Assembly (NCBI GenBank): GCA_033064195.1
Contig: JARBJD010000529.1
Span: 1 to 36,266 of the forward strand
Source of the DNA: Blattamonas nauphoetae
Taxonomy: Eukaryota; Preaxostyla; Oxymonadida
Direction of reading: 5' to 3'
DNA length: 36,266 bases
Part shown: one piece after another, positions 1 through 11,571 of the stretch
Layout: the number at the start of each line of letters is the position of its first letter
Position numbering within the stretch: position 1 is the first letter of the stretch
The notes under the pieces: generated by a model
What the model was told of the DNA's origin: nothing
Databases searched by the model: none
Seen by the model: only the letters and a program-made list of their open reading frames with translations
Translations under genes and position numbers: made by a program

Positions 1-576
1 AGAGAGGTTAGAACATCCTTGATGGAATGCCAATTTCGAATAGACGTACAGCTTCTTCTTCCAGCATTCTGAGTGAGTCTGTTCCTTGGTTTTGTATTCA
101 CAGTTGTTTTGGATGATTGTGGTCAATTTTGGTTCCAACGAAGAGACCATTTTTCAGTGAGATTGGAATAACTGCACTTCAGGACACACTGACACCCTAA
201 ATCTTGAGTTGCTGTATTCGGTCTTTCACCTGATGATTGTGGAAAGTTTTCCGGGAGTGATTCGAACAAAGATATCTGGCATCTTTTAAAGTGTGATAGG
301 TTGTTCTTTGGAATGATGCACCAATTGTCTGAGAATGATTGTGGATGAATTGGTTCAAAAGGTCAATTGTGTCAAAATACTGAGTAACTGAAAGGAGCCA
401 TATCAACTTTGTCCTCTTCTGGAGACGGTGGTGAGAACATTTGCGTGAGCAACAAAATTATGGGTAGATCGCGATCCTCACAAATATGAACGGGATCGAG
501 GAAGTGAGTCAAATATCGAATGAAAGAATGTCTGAAGAGAGTTGTGTGGTGGATACTTGCAAAAACAAAAAATGAC
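1..576. other. unassigned left flank
   Basis: I see no supportable gene here. Only short reading frames without recognisable motifs are present, and base composition is unremarkable. If the left rDNA copy once carried the same Helitron as the right copy, this stretch should have been Helitron; I see no match to the Helitron at 11.6-22.4 kb, so something else was joined or inserted here. Confidence 0.5.
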
Positions 577-650
577 ATCAGAGGGAATCGAACCCTCGAC
601 CGAGGAGTAAAAGTACAGAGTCCTACCCAACTAAACTACACTAGTTTCAA
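577..650 (-). tRNA. degenerate tRNA-like gene or tRNA-derived SINE head
   Basis: On the minus strand there is an A-box-like TAGTTTAGTTGGG and, 3' of it, a perfect B box GGTTCGATTCC inside a 5-bp T-stem (GAGGG/CCCTC). A TTTTTT run directly after the 3' end would be an RNA polymerase III terminator. The position equivalent to the anticodon loop reads CTTTTAC (TTT, lysine-like). The acceptor and anticodon stems do not pair, so this is not a convincing functional tRNA. It fits a tRNA pseudogene or the head of a SINE. An 8-bp hairpin (ACTACACT/AGTGTAGT, about 635-659) lies at its 5' end. Confidence 0.4.
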
Positions 651-680
651 AAGTGTAGTGCCTATTCATCATATACCTTC

Positions 681-812
681 AAACATTTTCACCTCATTTC
701 CGATATTTTCACCTCATTTCTGAGATTTTCACCTCATTTCTGGAGACTTTCACCTCAATTCCGAGACTTTCACCTGACATTGAGATTTTCACCTGACTCC
801 GAGATTTTCACC
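681..812. repeat. about 20-bp tandem minisatellite
   Basis: Seven tandem copies of a 19-21 bp unit resembling GAGATTTTCACCTCATTTCT lie directly left of the Helitron remnant. Later copies carry CTGAC in place of CTCAT. The unit has no relation to other repeats in the window. Confidence 0.75.
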
Positions 813-821
813 GAACAATGA

Positions 822-1130
822 AATACCCATTGAATTTCGTCTGCTCTGTTTGGATTCACTTCTTGTGAAGTGCCAAACACTGATGAGGGAGAGTGTCTTG
901 ACTCTCTTCGACCCTCAACGCCATCGATCGGCTCCTTTGTAAGTGTACTGGTATGTGTATGTTGACAACCAGGATGGAAGAGCAAATTTCAATGGTGATT
1001 TGTGCGTTGAAACGTCAAAGCAGGAATGGGTTGTCAGGAACAACCCATTCGTTTCCGATTCCGTTTGTATTGCTGTAGATAGTGGGGATCGCCACTAGGT
1101 TAATTGCCATCCGTGTTTACCGATGTAAAG
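822..1130 (-). mobile_element. Helitron remnant replacing the 18S 5' end
   Basis: This stretch is clearly similar, in the same orientation, to about 19.88-20.19 kb of the Helitron in the right half of the window. Shared landmarks are the GAGAGTGTCTTGACTCTCTTC block, the CGATCGGCTCCTTTGTA block and the inverted repeat AATGGGTTGT/ACAACCCATT. It corresponds to the part of the Helitron Rep domain around the YKGADR motif. It is only ~300 bp, carries frame breaks and is non-functional. It abuts the 18S gene without that gene's first ~300 nt, so Helitron 5' sequence and 18S 5' sequence look deleted together. Confidence 0.8.
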
Positions 1131-1132
1131 TG

Positions 1133-1809
1133 AAATTTCTGCCCTATCAACTTGACGGTAGGATAGAGGCCTACCGTGGTGGTGACGGGTAACGGAGAAT
1201 CAGGGTTCGATTCCGGAGAGGAGCCTGAGAAACGGCTACCACTTCCAAGGAAGGCAGCAGGTGCGCAAATTGCTCAATCGAAATCATAATTCGGAAGCAG
1301 TGACAAAAATACAAATGCTGGGTTATCTCAGCAATTTGAATAGTTGTGGTGTAAGTATCCGCAAGAGCAGCGATTAGAGGGCAAGTCTGGTGCCAGCAGC
1401 CGCGGTAATTCCAGCTCTAATAGTGTATACTAAAATTGCTGCAGTTAAAAAGCTCGTAGTTGGATTTTGGAGAAACGTCGATTTCTGTGTGATGGGATAC
1501 ATTGTGTTTCATCTTGCAGGAAGTGTTTTCCGATATTTTCGAAGACAGGTCTTGCGCTTTATTGAGTGAGGCTATGGATTCGGAGGTTTTACTTTGAAGA
1601 AATTGGAGTGTTCAAAGCAGGCGTTATGCAACTGAACAGATTAGCATGGAATAATAAAATAGGACACTTGTTTATTGTTTTCTTCGGAAGATGATAAAGT
1701 CCATTTTGTTGGTTTATGGAGCAGGTGTAATGATTAATAGGGACAGTTGGGGGCATATGCATTGCATTGTCAGAGGTGAAATTCTTGGATTTATGCAAGA
1801 CGAACTAAG

Positions 1810-1856
<47 letters not shown>

Positions 1857-2474
1857 AGGGGATCGAAGGCGATCAGAAACCGCCCTAGTCTTAACTATAA
1901 ACGATGCCAACTAGGAGTTGGAGGAGCTTTATGGCCTCGTCAGGACCTTTAGAGAAATCAAAGTCTCTGGGTTCTGGGGAGTATGGTCGCAAGTCTGAAA
2001 CTTAAAGAAATTGACGGAAGGGCACCACCAGGTGTGGAGCCTGCGGCTTAATTCCGACTCAACACGGGAAACTTACCAGGTCCAGACACGGGAAGGATTG
2101 ACAGATTTTGAAGCTCTTTCTTGATTCCGTGGGTGGTGGTGCATGGTCGTTCTTAGTTGGTGGAGTGATTTGTCTGGTTAATTCCGATAACGAACGAGAC
2201 CTCAACCTGCTAAATAAGTTGGTCGCTTTTAGTAAGTGATGTAACTTCTTAGAGGGACTACTACAGTTGCATGTAGGGGAAGCTTGAGGGCAATAACAGG
2301 TCTGTGATGCCCTTAGATGTCCTGGGCCGCACGCTGATTGATTCAACGAGTTTGTGCTTGCCCGAAAGGGTTGGCTAATCTTTTGAATGTCAATCGTGCT
2401 GGGGATTGATCTTTGTAATTTTGGATCATGAACGAGGAATACCTAGTAAGTGCAAGTCATCAGCTTGCGCTGAT

Positions 2475-2524
<50 letters not shown>

Positions 2525-2603
2525 ATCAGATGAAATGTTCGGATGATGTGATTGCAGTTGCGCAAGTGACAGCGGTTATGTTAGAAGAACAGTGAATCTT
2601 ATT

Positions 2604-2664
<61 letters not shown>
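1133..2664 (+). rRNA. 18S small-subunit rRNA, 5'-truncated
   Basis: Universal SSU blocks appear in order: the TTTCTGCCCTATCAACTT block (1136), the GTGCCAGCAGCCGCGGTAA 530-loop (1391), TTGACGGAAGGGCACCACCA (2011), ACACACCGCCCGTCG near 2500, and the 3' end GGTGAACCTGCGGAAGGATCATTA. From here to the 3' end the length (~1.53 kb) matches a normal eukaryotic SSU. The first ~300 nt, including the conserved 5' end and the central pseudoknot strand, are missing and replaced by a Helitron remnant. This copy therefore cannot make a normal SSU rRNA, although the retained part looks undecayed. Confidence 0.95.
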
Positions 2665-2666
<2 letters not shown>

Positions 2667-2788
2667 AAATTTAAATATAAACAATATATGATAATAAAAT
2701 AAAAGTCTACTACATGTAAGTGATGTAGATTTTAAGGTGCCTCAATATATAAACATTATATGTGTAGCCAATGATATAGATAAATTAT
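2665..2788 (+). other. ITS1
   Basis: AT-rich spacer of ~124 nt between the 18S 3' end and the 5.8S start. It contains no gene. Confidence 0.85.
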
Positions 2789-2945
2789 AAACTTTTGGTA
2801 GTGGATATCTTGGCTCTTGCATCGATGAAGAACGCAGCAAAGCGCGATAGTTAATGTGAATCGCAAGAATCTGTAGAATCATCAAAGTTTTGAACGCATC
2901 CTGCGGTGTCTTAACTTTTAGTTAAGAGACCATTCTTATTTCAGA
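2789..2945 (+). rRNA. 5.8S rRNA
   Basis: Recognised by GGATATCTTGGCTCTTGC, GATGAAGAACGCAGC, the TGTGAATCGCAAGAAT-like block and TTTGAACGCATCCTGCGG. The 3' end is approximate and placed after the hairpin around 2910-2935. It looks intact and pairs contextually with the 28S 5' end near 3160. Confidence 0.9.
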
Positions 2946-3159
2946 ATTGGTAAATATTAAAAATATCTTTTATCCACTTGGGATAGAGAAGGAAATGAGA
3001 TGAACATATTGAGGTATATGTCATCTTTAATAATATCGATATATGAATCATTAAGAGATATTGTTGAAATATGATATATAAACAATTTGATATTTAAATA
3101 TAAATATTTAATTGTCTTGTATACTTCTGTTTTAACAACTCACTTTATATATATAAAAC
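2946..3159 (+). other. ITS2
   Basis: Very AT-rich spacer of ~210 nt between the 5.8S and the 28S 5' end. It contains no gene. Confidence 0.8.
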
Positions 3160-4418
3160 AATCTGAAATTAAGAAGATTACCCGCTGAACTGAAGCATCT
3201 AAATAAGCGGAGGAAAAGAAACTAACTAGAGTTCCTATAGTACCGGCGAGGGAAGTAGGAAAAGCAAAGCTAAAATCTATGCGGGCTGTTTTGCATGCAT
3301 AGAGATGTGCTTTATAGATGTGGGGTTGTGTTGTGAAGAAGATAGAGGCTAAAATACCCTTTCGAACGGGTTATCATAGAGGTGAAAATCCCGTTTTGGC
3401 CTTGTTTCACAATGCGCTACGCTCTGCAATCGTCGAGTCGGGTTGTTTGAGATTACAACCCTAATTGGGTGGTAAGCTTCATCCAAGGCTAAATATATGC
3501 AAGAGACCGATGGCAGAACAAGTACCGTAAGGGAAAGATGAAAAGTATTTTGGAAAAAGTTGAAATAGGGCTTGAAACTTCCAAAAGGGAAGCGATACAA
3601 CTCTATAGAAGATTTGTTATATATCGATTTGGAAAGATTTTTGAAGATGTAATTATAACTGTAAAAGGTTAAACATATTTTCAAGAGTTTTCTGATAATT
3701 AGATATATAATAGAAATCGGTCAATCGTGTTTTCTGATAATCAAGATTTCAAATTCAGGAAGGTAGAATTGTTGTTCATTTCGATGATGGGTGGATGATT
3801 TGTTTATAGCCTCGAATTAGACGGATTTGAATATTCTACATAGGAGGAGAACACAAATGAACCTTATTGATTGGGGTTTAAGTTTATCTTAACGAGGTAT
3901 CTTTGCAAAATTTTGATGATATGTGGTTGATATATGATTTACTTTGATTAGTTTCGGCTAGTCAATTGGTAAGTAATAATTGATCGTATATTGTTGAATG
4001 CAATTAGACGTGTTCGAAGATAGATTTTAAGATTGACTTTAGTTGGATATGGATTGTATTGCCCCGTCTTGAAACACGGACCAAAGGAGTCTATCAGACA
4101 TGCGAGTATTTGGGTAATTTAAAACCTAACAATGCGTAATGAAAGTAGAAGACAATCGTTTTGGATTGTTGAGATATGAAATTATGATCTGTCTAGATTA
4201 TGATGGCAATATCGACCGACTGATTCTAAAGATTAATTTCCAACTCTCGGGTTGGAAGGGATTGGTTCGAGTTATAGCATATCTGATAGGACCCGAAAGA
4301 CGGTGAACTTTGCTTGAGTGTGGGTGAAGCCAGAGCGCTCTGGTGGAAGCTCGTCGGGGTAATGACGTGCAACTCTTTCCTTAGACTTGAGTTAAGGGGC
4401 GAAAGACTAATCGAACCG

Positions 4419-4464
<46 letters not shown>

Positions 4465-4932
4465 TTGTTATAATGAGTTTTGTCCGGTAAAGCGAATGAT
4501 TAGAGGTCTTGGGGAGGAATTCCCTCAACCTATTCTCAAACTCTAAATGGGCAAAAGACGTTTGTAAATGATGATTGATTCAGGGAAGGGATTGATTTTA
4601 CTGATGATTGTATGAATGGATGCCTTTTGGGGTAATTGTTTGTATGATTATTAGGGATTTATTCTGGAAATGAGTTGATTGTTGTTGAAGGTTTAAATTA
4701 GATATATGGATTGTCTACCTTTAAAGTGTTGTTTAAGTAAACAGCGTGATAAAAAGATGATCCAATAAAGAATTGAATCAATAGCTCCAAGTGGGCCATT
4801 TTTTGGTAAGCAGAACTGGCGATGCGGGATGAACCGAAAGTTGTGTTAAGGTGCCGGAATTTGTGCTCATGAAGATACCATAAAGGTGTCAATTCATATA
4901 GACAGCAGGACGGTGGCCATGGAAGTCGGTAT

Positions 4933-4966
<34 letters not shown>

Positions 4967-6148
4967 TGAATTGGCCCTGAAAATGGATGGCGCTTCAGCA
5001 CAATACCTATACACGACCAAAATCATGATGATGATTTTGTGTAGGAGGGCGTGCGGGTTTTTTAGAAGCTATGATGTGAATCATGGTGGAAAAGCCTGTA
5101 GTGCTGATCTTGGTGGTAGTAGCAAATATTCAAATGAGAAACCTCTCAATGGGGGATAATTTTGAAGACTGAAGAGAAGAAAGGTTCCATATGAATCTAA
5201 TTGAGATATGGGTTAGTCGACCCTAATGAATCGGTTAAATACCGTGATATAAAATGGATTTTGTAAAAGCAGGATTCATATTCAGAAAGGGAAGAAGGTT
5301 AATATTCCTTCACCTTTTACGTGTGGATAATTAAAATGGCAACATAAAGAAGCCTGTACTCATCAGAAAACACATCGGGAAGAGTTTTCTTTTCTTCTTA
5401 ACGACTGATAAAGCTCGTTGTTAATATTATTTGCATGAGCATTGGGCATGGAAGCGGGTTAACCGGAGAAGTGGCCAATCAGTTGGAAGAGCCCCTCTAT
5501 TTATATGAGGAAGACATTTATTGTTGATAGCAAGTAAAATGGTCCGATTGTGTTTTATGATCCTTGAAACTACAGGGGACTGAATGATTTTCACACGAGG
5601 TCGTACTGATAACCGCAACAGGTCTTCAAGGTGAGGAGCCTCTAGTCGATAGAAGAAAGTAGGTAAGGGAATTCGGCAAAATAGATCCGTAACTTTGGGA
5701 AAAGGATTGGCTCTAAGGATCGGTCCGTCGGGTTCGATGAAAGCGGGTTACTTATTTAGATGGATTGTGTTGATTTGTTGGCGGGCTTGGCAACAGGTCT
5801 GCTGATGAGTTGATATAGTCTGTTTAAGGGTGGCAGCGCGTGTCGTAAGTGTGCTTGATTGTGTGTCTATATTGAAGAGGAGACTTTTTGATTGGATGCA
5901 AAATTGGGTGCATTTTCTCGAATCGCTTTTTAATCGAAGCAAGTTAGTTTCGGATTGTGGCTCTCGAGCTGCAGACGAGATTAATGGAGTATAAACGATT
6001 AACTTAGAACTGGAACGGACAAGGGGAATCCGACTGTTTAATTAAAACAAAGCAATGTGAAGGCTGGAAAACGGTGTTGACACATTGTGATTTCTGCTCA
6101 GTGCTCTGAATGTCAAAGTGAAGAAATTCAATCAAGCGCGGGTAAACA

Positions 6149-6192
<44 letters not shown>

Positions 6193-6291
6193 CTCTAATT
6201 AGGGACGCGCATGAATGGATTAACGAGATTCCCACTGTCCCTATCTACCATCTAGCGAACCCACAGCCAAGGGAACGGGCTTGGAAGAATC

Positions 6292-6329
<38 letters not shown>

Positions 6330-7217
6330 AGAATCTGTGAAATGATTTAGAGGGTATAGGATAGGTGGGAGAGGGCAACCTCGACAGTGTAATACCACTA
6401 CTTTTATTATCATTTTACTTATTTGATTGTTGAGGAGCATTATATGGTGTACTGGTGTGATATGTTTGTAGTCCTCGGATTATACGCAGATTGCATTTCA
6501 GGCCATATTATGATTCTGGAACTAAACGTTAAAGGAGTTGGTTTAATTTATGATGATGGGGTCTAGTTGGGGCGACTTGACTAGGTTCTACATTGTATGG
6601 CGACTCTGGGGGATAGTAGTCTTCGGGCTATGTGTACCTACGTGATCTCATTCAAAGACATTTTCTGATGGGGAGTTCGGCTGGGGCGGCACATCTGTTA
6701 AACAACAACGCAGGTGTCCTAAGATGAGCTCAGTGAGAACAGAAATCTCACGTAGAACAGAAGGGTAAAAGCTCATTTGATTTTGCTTTTCAGTATGAAG
6801 ACAAACCGTGAAAGCGTGGCCTAACGATCCTTTGAGTTTTACAAGTGTTAAGCCAGAGGTGTCAGAAAAGTTACCACAGGGATGAATATATAGAAATATG
6901 TTGCGATGTAGTTAGATAGTCCCAGTTAAATATATTATATTTAGCTAGTCACTTATGGAAGTAAGTGGCAACACACCTGGTTATTGAAATATATACAGAG
7001 ATGTATATAATCAATAAATCATTGTATAGATGATTTTGACGGTCGGTAAGGTGTGCACCAAAATGACCATGTATGTATGTGTTTTGGTGTATGGTACGAC
7101 CTATCCCAATTATAAAATAATTATTAAATTGTACGACTTGTATAATTGATAATAGTATTATTGAAGTTGGTAAATATGAGAACTGGCTTGTGGCAGCCAA
7201 GCGTTCATAGCGACGTT

Positions 7218-7255
<38 letters not shown>

Positions 7256-7298
7256 CGAAGCAGAATTCGCCAAGTGTTGGATTGTTCACCCACTAACA

Positions 7299-7336
<38 letters not shown>

Positions 7337-7900
7337 TAGTTTTACCCTACTGATGAATTATTGTCGTGATGGTAATTCAAGTTAGTACGAGAGGAACCCT
7401 TGAATCGCATAATTGGTATTTGTGGTTGGTTGATAGGCCAGTGCCACGAAGCTACCATGCGTGGGATTATGACTGAACGCCTCTAAGTCAGAATCCTTGC
7501 CAGATTAATGCGAGAATGGTGTCTGGTAAATGACCAGATTTGTATGGATTTGTTATTGATATGGATAATAGTGTGTTTGATGTGTGGATCCGCGGCATGC
7601 AAGGCAGAGTGCTCGTGCGGGCAACCGTGGGGCATTTATGTGTGTGTGTTTCTTGGAGCTGCATGTTTTGCACTTATTGTAGTTGAAATGTAGATCAGCG
7701 ATAAGGCCAGCCGTCAACATCAGGCAAGTATGGAATGTGTGTGACAGCGCATCTGTGCATGTTTGATGTGGTTGGTAGACATAATTGCTTGAGAATCCAT
7801 GCGACGGAGATCCTTTGTAGACGACTTAAAATGAAGTGGGGATTGTAAATGGCAGAGTAGCTCTACGTTACGATCCATTGAGATTTAGCCCACTTTCTAT
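3160..7900 (+). rRNA. 28S large-subunit rRNA with one intron
   Basis: It begins at the ACCCGCTGAACTGAAGCATC block and contains GCGGAGGAAAAGAAACTAAC. It also contains the R2-target block ACTATGACTCTCTTAAGGTA (6157-6176, uninterrupted), the sarcin/ricin region AGTACGAGAGGA (7383-7394) and GGGATTATGACTGAACGCCTC. It ends near the TACGATCCATTGAGATTTAGCCC-like block. The length of ~4.7 kb reflects AT-rich expansion segments plus a 297-nt insertion at 6884-7180, described separately. No other core interruption is visible, so this subunit looks functional. Confidence 0.95.
6884..7180 (+). ncRNA. group I-type intron at 28S position L2449
   Basis: The universal LSU sequence CAGGGAT|AACTGGCTTGTGG is split by 297 nt exactly after the U equivalent to E. 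coli U2449, a site known to host group I introns. Two group I features are visible. The last intron nucleotide is G (7180). A candidate internal guide GTCCC (6918-6922) pairs with 5'-exon GGGAT, placing a G·U wobble at the splice site (P1). I could not lay out the P3-P9 core, so the subgroup is unknown and degeneration cannot be excluded. It is too short for a homing endonuclease and none is encoded. Confidence 0.75.
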
Positions 7901-8820
7901 GATCGATATAAGTAAATGCAAAATATTTCTTTTGTTTAGTGGATGAATTGTACATTAAAGAAATATCAAGTGTTTAAGTATTTTGACAAAGTATTTTTGA
8001 CAAAGTATATTTGACTAAGTCAATAGTACTAAGTACAAAATGTATTAAGTATTTTGACTAAGTACAAATTGTATTAAGTCAATAGTGCTAAAGTCATATT
8101 GATATTCTCTATGTATAGTTCTCTTAAACAATTTGTTAATATTTGGTACAATGGACATTAACATATTACTTACTTGTGTTGTTCCTGAGTATAAACGAAG
8201 GAATGCATAAGGTAATAAGGTTAAAGTCAATTTACCATTTGTTAACATATTGTGCAATAGGACATTAACAAAAGAAATACTTGTATGTGTATGCAGTGTT
8301 GACTTAATGAAATGTTAAGTCATTACTTGATATGTTCTTGTGTAAGGACATTAAGAGTAAAACACTGTATGGATGTACAAGGGCAATTAATATAATGTCA
8401 ATGTATTTATACACTGGGACATTAATATTAGTGCACTCCAATGTATTTATACACTGGGACACTAAGTAATTAATGTACTCCTATGTATTTGTACAAGGGC
8501 ATATATTAGTAAATGCCTATGTATTTGTACACTGGGACATTAACTTCATGGTAATGCCTATGTACTTATACACTGGGACAGTAATACTAAAGTACTGTAT
8601 GAATGTACAGGGACATTAAGTAAGTCTTTCTTCCTTAACATTCATACAGTGGAGCCAAACACTAAAGTACTGTATGAGTGTACAGTGGAATTACTTTATT
8701 AAGAAATTCCTTAACATTTATACAAGGGAGCCAAACACTGATGTATAGTGTAAGTGTATAGGGAAATTCCTTAAGATTTCCTTTACATTTATACAGTAAG
8801 GACAAAATCCTCCTTTTGCC
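7901..8820. repeat. rDNA intergenic spacer, AT-rich subrepeat zone
   Basis: Downstream of the 28S 3' end come several short direct repeats around TTTTGACAAAGTAT and TTGACTAAGTAC (about 7976-8075). They are followed by ~48-60 bp imperfect repeats built on TGTATTTATACACTGGGACATTAA (about 8395-8620). A further pair of longer units (8630-8810) shares ACATTTATACA(G/A)GGGAGCCAAACACT. No gene is seen. Such arrays are typical of spacer enhancers or Pol I termination zones, but that role is an inference. Confidence 0.7.
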
Positions 8821-9159
8821 CCTTCATGACCACACTGCTCCCCAACGCGGGGGAGTCAGAACTTCAAACTTGGTTTTGTCTGTGTAGAAAATATCGAGGA
8901 ATAGAGTTTGGGTGGTTTTCTGCTGGTGTGTTGCTTTGCACGAGTTTGATTTAACTAGCACAGGGCGAACATTGAGAAAAGGGGTAAAAAAGGGGTAAAA
9001 TGGCGCCTTGTGGCATTCACACCTCGCCATCCCGGAATTTCAGAAAAATAAAATTGCCCTTTTCCTTCATCCTAGCCCTGGACCAGTGCCTCTACAATTT
9101 TTTCGAGGTTCATCTTGTGCGTCCGCACTGTGCAATTGGGTGTTTGGGCCAAATCAAAA
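8821..9159. other. intergenic spacer, no gene seen
   Basis: Spacer DNA containing one good GC palindrome, CTCCCC-AACG-CGGGGGAG (about 8836-8853). Short open frames here have no recognisable motif and cross into spacer repeats. Confidence 0.5.
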
Positions 9160-10692
9160 GTGAACCCACCCTACCTAGGCAAATGCACTGTACAAACCAC
9201 CAAGAATTGGTCTTGTCATATACTTCTCTCGTTTTTCAGATTTTATTTTCCCTTTTTCTCCACAACCAGCCACCCCCCAGACCCCACTCCACACTTGTTC
9301 GAAAGCCCTCCCAAAACTCTATCATGCCCCTTTTCCCCCCTCCCGTAGCCCTCACCCAGCCCGCGCAGCAGCCTTCACAATTTTTTCAAAAAAGCGCGCT
9401 TTTTTTGCCTCTTTTTTTTCACCGTATTCGCCCCACATCTCCCCCCACAGACATCGCACAAACACCCCGTTTGTTGCTGGCGGTAGCCCTGGGTGGCATT
9501 GAACTTTTTGGAGAAATAAATCCTTATCGAACAAGCAATCCGTCCACACGGGCCCTCGCAAGTTGGAAATTCAAAAATGATCGATTTTTTGGAACGAGCC
9601 CCACGACCCACGCAGACCCCAAAAACCACCCAAACCATATTGGCACCCCTTAAAAACATCTCTATTTGCCATTTTTCACACTTTTTTTGAAATCTGATTT
9701 TCGCCGAAATCCACTTTTTTGCATCTCATACTTGGACTTTTTCACATACTGTGCCTACACTGCCTTTGCTCAAACTCGATTTTTCGACTTATTCCAAAGT
9801 GTTTTCGATTTTTTCCAAAAAACACAAACAGGTACCCCACATCACCAAACTACCCCTGTTTAAATTTGGGACTCCAACTCCCTCTCGTTGTGGAGTACTG
9901 GGCCCACCAACTTTGGTACTTTGGCCTTCTTCAACACTGCACACCCTGTATCTCCATATATACCCGAGATTTTCAAAAACTTTTTTTTCTCAATTGTGCT
10001 CATATCCCATCGCAATCACCTCGTTTTGCGTGATTTCCATGGGGGTTGTGATGGGCGCGGGATGGGGGATGCACACTGTGAAAATGGGGGATTTTCGAAA
10101 AAGTCGGGTTTTTGGCTTAAAGAACACGCCACCCCGGATTCAATATTTCCGATTTTTGCAAAATCTTTTATTTTCTCAAAATATCCTCAGAACACGTCGT
10201 GATGACGGTGAGAAAGTTAACTAGACATGTGCGCGTGGGCGCGTGGGGGGTGAACTTGAAAAACGCGAAAAAAGGCGATTTTCGCAACTTGGCACGCCCA
10301 CCCACGACGACCCAGAGGAGGCTGGAACGGACGGTTTTGGCAGGATACGCGAGGGGATGGGTCGAATTATGGTGGGGGTTGGGGGTGGTCTCATGGGTAC
10401 TCGTGGCGGGAGAGCGAAAAACACGATTTTTCGGATTTTGGAACACCCAAAAACGCCTTGTACGGCCCACAGCGCCGGATTGAGAAATTTTCAGAAAATA
10501 TTTTTTTCATTTTTCGACGAATCGAGGTCGATTTGACCGGAAATGATCGATTTGGGGTGAGTTGGGATGGTGCGCGCGGCGGGGGTCGATCTTGAAAAAG
10601 TTGTTTTGTCAAAAGTGAAAAAAGTGAAGTATATGACAAGAGCATTTCTTGGTTAATACGAAAGTGCATTCGCCTAGATAGGGTGAGTTCAC
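9160..10692. repeat. 1.5-kb spacer segment bounded by inverted repeats
   Basis: The arm 9160-9229 is inverted-repeat-related to 10624-10692. About 70 bp align at roughly 80% identity and share GTGAAC, CACCCTA, CTAGGC and CTTGTCATATACTTC. Between the arms the + strand is pyrimidine-rich up to about 10010 and purine-rich afterwards. The segment has recurrent TTTTTCGAAAA-like blocks and C-runs. Overlapping open frames here are composition artefacts. It could be a foldback/MITE-type insertion or an inverted duplication inside the spacer. I found no clear target duplication. Confidence 0.55.
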
Positions 10693-11520
10693 GAGACCTC
10701 GGGTATATACTATAGGAGGGAGTTGGAAAAACTCTTGGACAGTGTAAAGACTCGATTTTGAAAAAGTCTAGTCCTCTGTTGTCCAGGCTAGCACGTTGTT
10801 AATGGGATGTGGCAAGGTACGTAAAAGACTAGTAGATGTGGGCATGTTGCTATGCTCGTCCACGCGAACGACTTTGGTACCTAGGTGCAGAAAAGGACTA
10901 GTAGATGTGGGCATGTTGCTATGCTCGTCCACGCGAACGCCTTTAGTGCCTAGTAAAGTAGCTTTTCCTCATTAGCATTCAATATCTTCGGATATTGTCG
11001 TGCCTGAACTGTGATGAGATACTGTGATAAGCCATTAACCCTTTAAATAGGGTCAGTATGGTAATCTTCAGTATTTGTTGAGAAAGTTCATTGTGAAGAA
11101 ATCCTGTTAGGAATGTTGATAGAAGAATTGATGATCTTAACAGTGTATTGCTTCACACTGGATGGTAATGATAATGATAGTTACTATTGTTGTTGTTACT
11201 AATTTGACAAATCACGTTCACATAGTTGGATGTTGCCTTGTATTGATTAGGGAAAAATAAAAATCAATAGTCCTTGGTCTTTGATTAAGGAATATTTGGT
11301 TAATATTGTTTCTACCATATCAAATGTATATGTAGTTGCCTTGTTATATGTATCTTTAATTAGTTGAAGCATATGTATGTGTAGGATATAGACTATATCA
11401 GTGTCTGGTGGAAGGTTGAGCTTGCTCCATTCCTAATGGACCCAGCTTTGTATTAAGCTGAGTATATAGAATTCTATGCATTTTATGAAGAAATTAGTTA
11501 AAATAAGTATAAAATTGATG
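10693..11520 (+). promoter_or_regulatory. spacer end / probable 5' external transcribed spacer
   Basis: This segment leads into the conserved 18S 5' end and should hold the Pol I promoter and 5' ETS; the start site cannot be placed. A 44-bp block starting GACTAGTAGATGTGGGCATG is duplicated exactly at 10827-10870 and 10896-10939 (69-bp period). The rest is AT-rich and without genes. Confidence 0.5.
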
Positions 11521-11571
11521 AATCTGGTTGATTCTGCCAGTAGTCATATGCTTGTCTCTAAGATTAAGCCA
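11521..11571 (+). rRNA. 18S rRNA 5' fragment (first 51 nt)
   Basis: The canonical SSU start AATCTGGTTGATTCTGCCAG is followed by TAGTCATATGCTTGTCT and AAGATTAAGCCA. It then ends abruptly where a normal 18S continues TGCATG. The break falls between A and T, the dinucleotide target of Helitrons. This marks the start of the next tandem rDNA unit. The remainder of that 18S is absent from the window. Confidence 0.9.

Noticed and set aside
6157-6190. R2-type insertion expected in 28S because an RLE-type RT is present
   Set aside because: The conserved R2 target block in 28S is uninterrupted, and the RT element sits between telomeric repeats.
197-7693. Open reading frames inside and around the rRNA genes
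   Set aside because: They overlap highly conserved rRNA or lack any motif; they are chance frames.
9000-10669. Many overlapping frames in the spacer, up to 217 codons
   Set aside because: They arise from C/T- or G/A-rich composition, overlap on both strands and show no domain.
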